Below are positions 42,403 through 50,343 of a stretch of 64,000 bases of DNA, one piece after another. The notes beneath the pieces are model-generated. The model saw only the letters and a program-made list of their open reading frames with translations, searched no databases and was not told the origin of the DNA. Position 1 is the stretch's first letter. The number at the start of each line of letters is the position of its first letter. Position numbers and translations under genes: made by a program. Location of the stretch: assembly GCA_039188975.1 (NCBI GenBank), contig JBCCYT010000005.1, positions 6,794-70,793 of the forward strand, in the 5' to 3' direction. Source of the stretch: UBA11606 sp039188975 (GTDB lineage: Bacteria; Actinomycetota; Acidimicrobiia; Acidimicrobiales; Aldehydirespiratoraceae).

Positions 42403-42412
42403 CCCCGTGAAG

Positions 42413-42452
42413 TCCCAGCTCCGGTTCGACCGGGCTGGGATTTCTCTGTTTT
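42413..42452 (+). terminator. Rho-independent terminator after tRNA-Ala
   Basis: TCCCAGC (42413-42419) pairs with GCTGGGA (42434-42440); the loop holds a further CCGGT/ACCGG stem. The hairpin is followed by a T-rich stretch to 42452. It lies ten bases after the tRNA. Confidence 0.8.
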
Positions 42453-42508
42453 GGCCACATGACGCCGCGTAGGGAGACACCGCAGATGGAGTCGACGCCC
42501 CTGTCCCG

Positions 42509-43408
42509 TTACGAGTAGGTGAGGGTTGCGGTCAGGCCAGAAAGTTCATTGCGGCCCAAGCACTCAGATGGTGTCGTCACGAGAAGCACTCCCGCGGACG
42601 GCATCCAGTCATCTCCCAACAGCGGGTCAGGAGCGAGTTGAAGCAGGCATCGCTCGGTCGGTGCGGTCGGATCGAAGCCCTGCGGGTTGGGTCGACCGAG
42701 CAGCTGATGCGGCGGGTGTGTCGGTCCGAAGTGCCGATACGTAATCCAATCGTCATCGGTGATCCCCGCAGGTGCAAAGACCGACTCCAGATGTGAGAAC
42801 GACGATTCGAATGCCATGGCCACGCCACCATGAGGGCATGACGCGACCGGAGTATGGGGTCGGTGGCGTGCCGGGTCGACCGTAGGAATCCACACCGCGT
42901 GGGCCCAATGCTGATCACCGTGAACGATGGCCTCGTCGCCGTCGGTGGTTCGCAGCTGCCAGATCTGCACGATGCCGTGGCTTGGGAGGCGGTCGAGCCC
43001 GTCGGGCCAGTCGGAAATCTGGGTGTGAACCTCAGCCAAATTCACCTGGGCGAGAAAGGTCAGAACAGGATCCTGACCGGCCTCAACCGCAGGAGGATCT
43101 GGCAGTTCGAAACCGCCAGGCTGGTAGGGCTCGCCTCCGAATCGTGACGTTGTGGGATCCATCTCGACCCTGGCGCCCGACGCCCGGATGGCGATCGATG
43201 GCGACGACGGGTCACCACACGCGGTGTGCACCCGGGCCAGACGGTCCGGTGTCGCCAGTTGTGCGTAGCGGGCGGGGTCGGCCTGGAACAGCGCCCGCTG
43301 GCGCTGAATCTCAGATCGGCGGGCACGGTCTTCAGCCCGGTGCGCTGCACCTGCTTCCCGTTCGCGCCGGAGCCAGGAGATGAACCTGAATCGTGCGGTT
43401 CGGGCCAT
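42509..43408 (-). CDS. DUF1963 (YwqG-like) protein
   Basis: 299 residues. The N-terminal 55 residues are highly charged and helical (FISWLRREREAGAAHRAEDRARR). The rest follows the DUF1963/YwqG pattern: SRFGGEPYQPGG, LTFLAQVNLAEV, LPSHGIVQIWQL and LLQLAPDPLLGDDWMPSAGVLLVTTP. The family is widespread and of unknown function. It has no signal peptide. It lies nine bases downstream of the substrate-binding lipoprotein gene on the same strand, but a role in transport is not evident. Confidence 0.82.
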   Translation of the reverse strand: MARTARFRFISWLRREREAGAAHRAEDRARRSEIQRQRALFQADPARYAQLATPDRLARVHTACGDPSSPSIAIRASGARVEMDPTTSRFGGEPYQPGGFELPDPPAVEAGQDPVLTFLAQVNLAEVHTQISDWPDGLDRLPSHGIVQIWQLRTTDGDEAIVHGDQHWAHAVWIPTVDPARHRPHTPVASCPHGGVAMAFESSFSHLESVFAPAGITDDDWITYRHFGPTHPPHQLLGRPNPQGFDPTAPTERCLLQLAPDPLLGDDWMPSAGVLLVTTPSECLGRNELSGLTATLTYS

Positions 43409-43417
43409 CAGCGAATG

Positions 43418-45082
43418 TCAGCGTGGCGCAGGGCGCCAGTCGTTGAGGCCGGTGATGCACACGGCATCGCCGCTGTCACGGATGTAGGGGAATGGCTGAG
43501 TGCACGGGAAGCTGAACACCTGAGTTTGGATGACGTCCGGCATCTGCCCTTTCCCCGGAGTGATGCTCGCCGGGATCATCGCCGAGAGATCAACGGGACC
43601 CAGGTTCTCGAGCGCGTTCTCGATGTCGGCGCGGGTTGGGTTGTCGCCGGCGTCGTAGATCGACCGAGCCATGACCCGCATGATCGTGCAGATGGATGTC
43701 GCCATCCCGTATGCCGAGTCGCCTCCTTGGTCCTCCCATTGATGGTTCGCGCCGATGGCATTGTTGTCGTTGTAGGTACCGACGCACATCTCCTGGTACG
43801 GCGTTGGCTCGTAGCCATCGGCTCGGTAGCCGCCGGTGTCGCGGAAGTCGATGATGATCGCCCCGTCATAGAGCGCCCCGGCCCCCGGGGTGTTTGCGAT
43901 CTGACCAGAGACCAGCTCGCCAGCTTGGCTGTTGAAGTCTGACGCGTAGAACTGCACATCGCCCGGCTCGAACCCCTGCTGCGCCATCTCATCGATGTAC
44001 CCGGGAGCGGTGAGGATTCCCATGGCGTTGAAGAAATGCTCGATGCCCGCATTCCGCATGTTGGTAACCGACTCTGGAACGCCGCCGACACAGACCGTGC
44101 TGCCTTCGCAGGCAATGATGTCGAAGACGACCTCGAGCCCTGCTTCTCGAAGTGGTGTGACGAGGCTCGCCTCGATGTCTTCGGGTTGTCCAGGGGTGTC
44201 TGGAACGACGACTCCGATGACATCGCCCGCTTCGAGACGGCCTTGGGCCAAAAGATCGGCCGCCGCAAAGCTGAGGTTCTCGGAATTGGTGGTCGACAAG
44301 CTGACCAGACGACCTTCACCACGCGCCATGAAGTCATCGGACTGGCCTTGCGTCGACACGAACATCGTCTGTTGCTCCTCGACGATGCACAGCACTGCGG
44401 AGCCCTGGAAGCCGGAGCTGTTGAGGATCATCACGGCGTTGAAATCCTCCGTTGCTTCCAGACACGCAGCGTTGCGTTCGGTCTGGGTTGTCGGACCGAA
44501 GAGTGCGACCTCGATCGTGTCGAGCTCGAGCATGCGACCCCGGATGCCGCCGCACTCGGTGTTGATGTACTCGGTGAACACGCGGAACATCTCGTTCATG
44601 TCACCCACCGGCACGCCGAAGCCGATCGCCGCGGCGTCTTCGAGACGCGACTTGATGTGGGTGATCGAGATGCTGTCCGCGGCGATGCCCGCTTCGATGT
44701 CGGCTCGATCTGCCGCCTCTCCCGTGTCGGTGCAGAACGTGTTGATCTGGGTGAACGGGTGGTCCCCGCGATCGAACGACTCCTGGAAGTCGACGAAGAT
44801 GCCCCCGCGAGGGTCGTCGTAGAAGTTGGGGAGTGGCTCCGCCGGTTCGTCCTCGGCTTCGTCATCCCCCGGATCGGCCTCGCTGCTGTCTCCACTCGCA
44901 TCGTCGTCGGTGGCCGCGGTCGAGTCATCTTCGGGCGCCGCGTCGCTGCTGGCGCTGGCGTCGGTCGTGGTGTCGTCGGCATCGCCTGCGCTGCTGTCGA
45001 CCTCGCCGCCGCATGCGGAGGCAAGCAGCGCAATGACGAACATCACCGCGTACCAGTGCTTGGTTCGACTGGTCGATCGCAT
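43418..45082 (-). CDS. Branched-chain-type ABC substrate-binding lipoprotein with acidic linker
   Basis: 554 residues. The signal YAVMFVIALLASACGG has its lipid-attached Cys at 24. Residues about 25-85 are almost only Asp, Glu, Ser, Thr and Ala, a flexible acidic spacer. The following domain is a type I periplasmic-binding fold of the LivJ/amide type: FNAVMILNSSGFQGSAVLCIVEEQ, DVIGVVVPDTPGQPEDIEA, YASDFNSQAGELVSGQIANTPGAGALYDG. An upstream-shifted GAGGGGG precedes the ATG. It is divergent from the MFS-LivF/LivHMG genes and surely serves them. Ligand unknown: amino acids, amides, urea or aromatic acids are family options. Confidence 0.85.
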   Translation of the reverse strand: MRSTSRTKHWYAVMFVIALLASACGGEVDSSAGDADDTTTDASASSDAAPEDDSTAATDDDASGDSSEADPGDDEAEDEPAEPLPNFYDDPRGGIFVDFQESFDRGDHPFTQINTFCTDTGEAADRADIEAGIAADSISITHIKSRLEDAAAIGFGVPVGDMNEMFRVFTEYINTECGGIRGRMLELDTIEVALFGPTTQTERNAACLEATEDFNAVMILNSSGFQGSAVLCIVEEQQTMFVSTQGQSDDFMARGEGRLVSLSTTNSENLSFAAADLLAQGRLEAGDVIGVVVPDTPGQPEDIEASLVTPLREAGLEVVFDIIACEGSTVCVGGVPESVTNMRNAGIEHFFNAMGILTAPGYIDEMAQQGFEPGDVQFYASDFNSQAGELVSGQIANTPGAGALYDGAIIIDFRDTGGYRADGYEPTPYQEMCVGTYNDNNAIGANHQWEDQGGDSAYGMATSICTIMRVMARSIYDAGDNPTRADIENALENLGPVDLSAMIPASITPGKGQMPDVIQTQVFSFPCTQPFPYIRDSGDAVCITGLNDWRPAPR

Positions 45083-45212
45083 TGCGGGGCCCCCTCGGTT
45101 GGCACCGGTCGTGTGCCGGTGATTACCCGGCGAGATGCCGGATCGGTAGAGTCTCGTCGCCTGCGAAGGTGCGACACAAGTCACACCACACCGGGTTGAT
45201 GTCGGGGGACGT

Positions 45213-47423
45213 ATGGGGGATCGAACCGAGACTGCGAGCGACGATGCCGCAACGCTCGCCGCCGCGGTGCTCGACGAGGAAGCCAAGCGACAAGCGGCCC
45301 AAGCTGAACGCGACGCCGGAGTCGTGCTGCCCGATGATCTTCTCCCCGGCGTCGGTGACGAACCGATGACGCTCACCCAGGCGATGGCCTCGGGTGGGCG
45401 GTTCACCGTCGTCATGTTGTTCGTGCTCGGCCTGATCGACGAACTGCCCCGTGCCATACGGGTGCTCGCCCCCGACATTCAGAACTCGCTCGGCATCTCC
45501 GACACCGTGCTCGCCGGCGTACTCGGCTTCGGCGGGGTCACCCTCGTCCTCGGTGCCGTTCCGATGGCGGCGCTCGCCGATCGGGTTCGCCGGGTCGCGC
45601 TCATTCCCGTGATGACGATCGTATGGGCCGGAGCAACAGCCTTGTCCGGCGCGGTCGTCAATGCCTTCCAGCTCTTTTGGACCAACGCGATCGCCGGGCT
45701 CGGCCACTCGTACCGCATCCCGGTGTCGAACTCATTGCTGACCGACACCTACCCGATCCAGGCCCGCGCCCGGGTCTTTGCCTTCGAAGGGTTGGGTCGA
45801 CCGTTGGGCCAGTTGCTCGGTCCGCTGCTCGTCGGCGGCATCGCTGCACTCATCGGTGGCGACGACGGTTGGCGATGGGCGTTCGTCATCATCTCCATCC
45901 CGCCCGTCGTCGTCGCCCTCATCGCAACCCGCATGAACGAACCGCCCCGCGGTCAGTTCGACCAGAAAGCCGTGCTCGGCGACGATGAGGCACTCGAGAT
46001 CGACGAGCTCGAGCCATCGATGAGCACCGCCCTCGCACGGCTCCGCAAGATCCGCACCTTCTACTACCTGGCGACGGGTGTCGGCGTGCTGGGATTTGCG
46101 CTCATCGCGGTCCCGCTTCAGTTCAATCTGCTCCTCGAAGACAAGTACGCCCTCGGCGCGTTCGAGCGAGGTGCCGTCGAAGCGCTGATGTGGGTCGGGT
46201 CGCTGATCGCCATACCTTTCGCCGGCCGCCACTTCGACCGCATCTTCCGCCGAGATCCCGAGCGGCTGATGCGGCTCCAGGGGCGACTCGTCATGCTCGC
46301 CGGCGTACTCTTTCTGATCGCGCTGCCGATCAAGGCGATCGGACCGCTCGTCATCGGCATGGCGCTCGCCCAGTCAGCGATTTCCGCCAGCTTCGTCGCC
46401 GCCCCCACGATCATCGCCGCGGTGTCGCCCTACCGCATCCGTTCCCAAGCCTTCGCCCTCCTACCGGTTTTCGTGTTCTTGATGGGGGGCTTCTTCGGTG
46501 GCCTCATCGCTGGGCAAATCTCCGACGCCTACAACGAACGCACGGCGATGCTCGTCATCGCACCGGCGGCGGCGGTGATCGGCGGCTGGCTGATCCAGCA
46601 GGGTGCCAAGCACATCCGCCGCGACATCTCCCTTGCGGTCGAAGAGCTGCTCGAAGAGCAAGACGAAACGGCGCGGATCGTGGCCGACCCCGACGCCGTG
46701 CCGGCGCTGCAGGTCCGCAATCTCGACTTCAGCTACGGACCGGTCCAGGTGCTGTTCGACATCAATCTCGACGTGGGCGCCGGCGAGGTCGTTGCGCTGC
46801 TCGGAACAAACGGCGCAGGCAAGTCGACCCTGCTTCGCGCCATCTCCGGGCTCGGGATCCCCGATCGGGGCGTCGTACGGCTCAACGGTCGCACGATCAC
46901 CTACGCCGAGGCCGAGACTCGGTTCCGAGTCGGCATCGTGCAACTGCGGGGTGGGGCCGGCACGTTCCCGGGCCTGTCGATCGAGGACAACCTGCGCGCC
47001 AGCCTGCTCAGCGCCGGCCTCCCGTCGAACGAGATCGAACGCCGCATCCAGACCGCAATCGAACGGTTCCCGGGCTTGCGCGATCGACTCCACGTTCCCG
47101 CCGACGAGCTCTCCGGGGGTCAGCAACAGATGCTCGCTCTGGCCATGACGCTGGTCCAGGAGCCCGAAGTCTTGCTGATTGACGAACTCAGCCTCGGACT
47201 GGCACCGGTGGTCGTACAGGAACTGCTTCGCGTGGTCGAGCAGCTCAAATCCGAAGGTCAAGCGATGGTCATCGTCGAGCAATCGCTCAACGTTGCGCTC
47301 GCCTTCGCCGACCGAGCGATCTTCATGGAGAAAGGAGAAGTTCGCTTCTCCGGACCAGCCCGAGAACTCCTCGAGCGCGGTGACCTCGCCCGAGCAGTCT
47401 TTCTCGGAGGCGAAGGCGGATGA
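45213..47423 (+). CDS. MFS transporter fused to a LivF-type ABC ATPase
   Basis: 736 residues. Residues about 55-470 form a twelve-helix MFS domain (FTVVMLFVLGLIDELPRAIRVLAPDIQNSLGISDT, RIPVSNSLLTDTYPIQARARVFA, a central loop rich in acidic residues, then the second six helices). Residues about 490-736 are a complete LivF-like ABC domain: Walker A LGTNGAGKSTLL, signature LSGGQQQMLALAM, and Walker B VLLIDELSLGLAPVV where the usual Pro after Glu is Leu. One uninterrupted frame joins them. The ATPase should energise the LivHMG protein encoded by the overlapping next gene. Why it carries a transporter-fold domain is unknown; the MFS part may regulate, anchor or handle a second substrate. Confidence 0.9.
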   Translation: MGDRTETASDDAATLAAAVLDEEAKRQAAQAERDAGVVLPDDLLPGVGDEPMTLTQAMASGGRFTVVMLFVLGLIDELPRAIRVLAPDIQNSLGISDTVLAGVLGFGGVTLVLGAVPMAALADRVRRVALIPVMTIVWAGATALSGAVVNAFQLFWTNAIAGLGHSYRIPVSNSLLTDTYPIQARARVFAFEGLGRPLGQLLGPLLVGGIAALIGGDDGWRWAFVIISIPPVVVALIATRMNEPPRGQFDQKAVLGDDEALEIDELEPSMSTALARLRKIRTFYYLATGVGVLGFALIAVPLQFNLLLEDKYALGAFERGAVEALMWVGSLIAIPFAGRHFDRIFRRDPERLMRLQGRLVMLAGVLFLIALPIKAIGPLVIGMALAQSAISASFVAAPTIIAAVSPYRIRSQAFALLPVFVFLMGGFFGGLIAGQISDAYNERTAMLVIAPAAAVIGGWLIQQGAKHIRRDISLAVEELLEEQDETARIVADPDAVPALQVRNLDFSYGPVQVLFDINLDVGAGEVVALLGTNGAGKSTLLRAISGLGIPDRGVVRLNGRTITYAEAETRFRVGIVQLRGGAGTFPGLSIEDNLRASLLSAGLPSNEIERRIQTAIERFPGLRDRLHVPADELSGGQQQMLALAMTLVQEPEVLLIDELSLGLAPVVVQELLRVVEQLKSEGQAMVIVEQSLNVALAFADRAIFMEKGEVRFSGPARELLERGDLARAVFLGGEGG

Positions 47424-50275
47424 TCGAACTCGCCGGTATCGCCATCAGCCAGCAGGCACTCCTCGTCGGCCTGGTCACCGGCCTGACCTACGCCGCGTTC
47501 GCCGCCGGCTTCGTGCTGATCTACCGATCGACCGGCGTGCTCAACTTCGCACACGGTGAGATGGGTGCGTTTGGCCTCGCCGTCTTCGTCCTCCTCCTCG
47601 TCAACTACGACATCAACTGGTGGCTGGCGTTCCTGCTCGCGGTTGCTGCGTGCGCGCTCGCGGGCGCCGTCGTGGAACTCGTCGTCATACGCCGCCTGTT
47701 CGACTCGCCTCGACTCGTCGTCTTGATCGCGACCATCGGAGTCGGCCAGATCCTGTTGCTCGCCCGAGTGAGCTGGATCCCCGACATCACCGCCGGCGGG
47801 TCGATCCCGACACCGTTCGACGTCACCTGGGAACCGACGAACAGCCTCCGGCTCCAAGCCCGCGAGCTGACCGTCCTCGTCGTCGTACCGCTCCTGATCG
47901 CGTGCCTTGGGCTGTTTCTCACCCGGACCCGATTCGGGTTGGCGGTTCGGGCCTCAGCAAGCAATCCCGACACCGCCCGGGTCTTTGGCACCTCGCCGCG
48001 GCGAGTCTCGACGATCGTGTGGGCGATCAGCGGTGGCTTCGCCGCAGCCACCGCAATCCTGATCGCCCCGATCAACGGCACCCAAGCCGCGCTGGTCGAC
48101 GACACCGGCCAAGCCCTCGCCGAAGTGCTGCTGCTTCGCGTCCTCATCGTGTCGCTACTGGCGCGGATGCGTTCGCTACCCGGGGTCGTCGGTGCGGGCA
48201 TCGCAGTCGGGGTGGTCGAGAAGATCGTGCGCGACAACGTCGCCACCACGAACCAGACGATCGTCGACCTATTCCTGTTCCTCGCCGTCTTGATCGTCGT
48301 GCTCGTCCTCGCCCGCTCCCAGCGAGACACGAGCAGCTGGTCGCTCGCCCCACGCACTCGCCCCGTCCCCGAACGGCTCCGAAGCATCTGGTGGGTGCGC
48401 CACCTCAACCACATCGGGTTCATCGGGCTCTTCACGTTTCTGGGGGTCTTGCCGCTCGCCGTCACTACCAACGCGGGACTGTTCACGTGGAGCATCATCC
48501 TGATCTGGGCGATGGTCGCGCTGTCGCTCACGATCCTCACCGGCTGGTCGGGTCAGCTCTCACTCGGACAGTTTGCGTTCGTCGGTGTCGGCGGGCTCAC
48601 CACGGTTGCCTTGAGCCGAGGTCACGATCTGCCGGTGCCGTTCGATCTGTTCGACGTCTCGGTCGAACTCCCGTGGGGTCTGTCGGTGCTTGGCGGAACG
48701 ATCGCCGGAATCGTCTTCGCCATGATCGTCGGCATCCCGGCGCTTCGCGTCCGAGGCCTGTTCCTCACCGTCGCAACCCTCGCCTTCGCCGTCGCCTCGG
48801 CGCGCTGGCTGTTCGTGCAAGACGTCTTCACCGGTGGCAGCAGCATCCCCCGACCGACACAACCACCGAAACTGTTCGGAATCGACTTCGATCAGAGCCG
48901 AACGAACCTCTACTACCTCTGCCTCGGATCCTTGGTCGCCATGTCGTGGATCGCGGCTCGGATTCGGGCCACCGGCATCGGTCGCACACTCATCGCCGTG
49001 CGAGACAACGAAGACATGGCCGCAGCCTCGACCGTTCCGCCCGCCCGGGTCAAGCTCGCCGCCTTCGCCGTCTCCGGCGGCATGGCTGCGTTCGCCGGCG
49101 GACTCCTCGTCTCCGTTGTCCCCAGCATCGAACCCAGCACGACCTTCGCCGCAGCGGAGTCGATCCAGGTCGTCGTGGTGGCGATCATCGGCGGACTCGG
49201 CTCGGTCGCGGGCCCCGTCCTCGGTGCGCTGTGGGTACGGGGTATCCCCGAAATCACCCCCGAAGCGCTGCTCGACCTGCAGCGCCTCTTCACCTCCAAC
49301 ATCGGGCTCCTCGTGCTGCTGATGTACTTCCCGGGAGGCCTCCTGCAGGTCGTGTACCTCGGGCGAGACCGGCTCCTGAAGCGGGCCGAAGCGCGCCTGC
49401 CCGAGCCGGAAACTCCCACAGCGACCCCGGCCGTCGCGAAGCGACCACCGGCCCGCCCCGAGCGCCCGGCACTCGCAGATGCCACCTCGGCGCTCGCCGC
49501 CCGCGACATCGACGTTCGCTTCGGAGGCAACATCGCCGTCGACGGCGTGAGCTTCGACGTCGCGCCCGGCGAACTGGTCGGACTCATCGGCACCAACGGC
49601 GCCGGGAAATCAACACTCCTCAACGCAATCAGCGGCTTCGTCCCCGCAACGGGAACCATCTCGGTTCGGGGCGTCGACGTCAGCGGCCTCGACGCAGCAC
49701 AACGCCATCGCGTCGGGCTCGGACGCGGATTCCAAGACGCACGGCTCTACCCCGACCTCACCGTTCGCGAGTGCCTCCAGGTTGCCCTCGAAGCCCGGCA
49801 ACGGTCACCGTTCGTCGCATCGATGCTTGGCCTCCCACCATCAGGACGCCGCGAACGATCGAAGCGGGCCGACGCCGACGACATCATCGACTACCTCGGA
49901 CTCGGCCGCTACGCCGATCAAGCCACCGGCAACCTGTCCACCGGCACCCGCCGCATCGTCGAACTGGGCAGCCTCCTCGCAGTCGACGCCCAGATCCTCC
50001 TGCTCGACGAACCCACCGGCGGAGTCGCCCAACGAGAAACCGAAGCGTTCGGGCCGCTGATCAAACGAATCCAAGCCGAGCTCGACGCCGCCGTCGTCGT
50101 CATCGAACACGACATGCCACTCGTCATGAGCATCTCCGACCGGGTCTACTGCCTCGAAGCCGGCACCATCATCGCCCAAGGCACCCCCGACGCCGTTCGC
50201 AACAACCCCGACGTCATCTCCAGCTACCTCGGCACCGACGAACGCGCCATCCAACGCTCCAACGCGCCGAACTGA
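47420..50275 (+). CDS. LivH-LivM-LivG triple-fusion ABC importer protein
   Basis: 951 residues. Residues 1 to about 300 are a LivH-like permease (GLVTGLTYAAFAAGFVLIYRSTGVLNFAHGEMGAFG). Residues about 320-640 are a LivM-like permease (LTGWSGQLSLGQFAFVGVGG, RDNEDMAAASTVPPARVKLAAFAVSGGMAAFAGGL). After a Pro/Ala linker, residues about 690-950 are a LivG-like ATPase: GTNGAGKSTLL, the off-consensus signature LSTGTRRIVELG, and ILLLDEPTGGVAQRE. Together with the upstream LivF domain and divergent binding protein it makes a whole importer from three genes. It overlaps the previous gene by four bases (ATGA). Confidence 0.92.
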   Translation: MIELAGIAISQQALLVGLVTGLTYAAFAAGFVLIYRSTGVLNFAHGEMGAFGLAVFVLLLVNYDINWWLAFLLAVAACALAGAVVELVVIRRLFDSPRLVVLIATIGVGQILLLARVSWIPDITAGGSIPTPFDVTWEPTNSLRLQARELTVLVVVPLLIACLGLFLTRTRFGLAVRASASNPDTARVFGTSPRRVSTIVWAISGGFAAATAILIAPINGTQAALVDDTGQALAEVLLLRVLIVSLLARMRSLPGVVGAGIAVGVVEKIVRDNVATTNQTIVDLFLFLAVLIVVLVLARSQRDTSSWSLAPRTRPVPERLRSIWWVRHLNHIGFIGLFTFLGVLPLAVTTNAGLFTWSIILIWAMVALSLTILTGWSGQLSLGQFAFVGVGGLTTVALSRGHDLPVPFDLFDVSVELPWGLSVLGGTIAGIVFAMIVGIPALRVRGLFLTVATLAFAVASARWLFVQDVFTGGSSIPRPTQPPKLFGIDFDQSRTNLYYLCLGSLVAMSWIAARIRATGIGRTLIAVRDNEDMAAASTVPPARVKLAAFAVSGGMAAFAGGLLVSVVPSIEPSTTFAAAESIQVVVVAIIGGLGSVAGPVLGALWVRGIPEITPEALLDLQRLFTSNIGLLVLLMYFPGGLLQVVYLGRDRLLKRAEARLPEPETPTATPAVAKRPPARPERPALADATSALAARDIDVRFGGNIAVDGVSFDVAPGELVGLIGTNGAGKSTLLNAISGFVPATGTISVRGVDVSGLDAAQRHRVGLGRGFQDARLYPDLTVRECLQVALEARQRSPFVASMLGLPPSGRRERSKRADADDIIDYLGLGRYADQATGNLSTGTRRIVELGSLLAVDAQILLLDEPTGGVAQRETEAFGPLIKRIQAELDAAVVVIEHDMPLVMSISDRVYCLEAGTIIAQGTPDAVRNNPDVISSYLGTDERAIQRSNAPN

Positions 50276-50278
50276 CCC

Positions 50279-50343
50279 GCCTACGGCACGGTGTCGTCGC
50301 GTGCCTACGGCACGGTGTCGTCGCGTGCCTACGGCACGGTGTC
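50279..50343. repeat. Tandem 24-bp repeat (2.7 copies) at a convergent gene junction
   Basis: Copies start at 50279, 50303 and 50327; the first two are identical, the third is cut after 17 bases. The unit copies the last codons and TAG of the minus-strand clostripain-like gene. GGCACG and CGTGCC at each junction can form a 6-bp hairpin. It fills the gap after the LivHMG stop. No spacers, so not a CRISPR. Confidence 0.88.
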
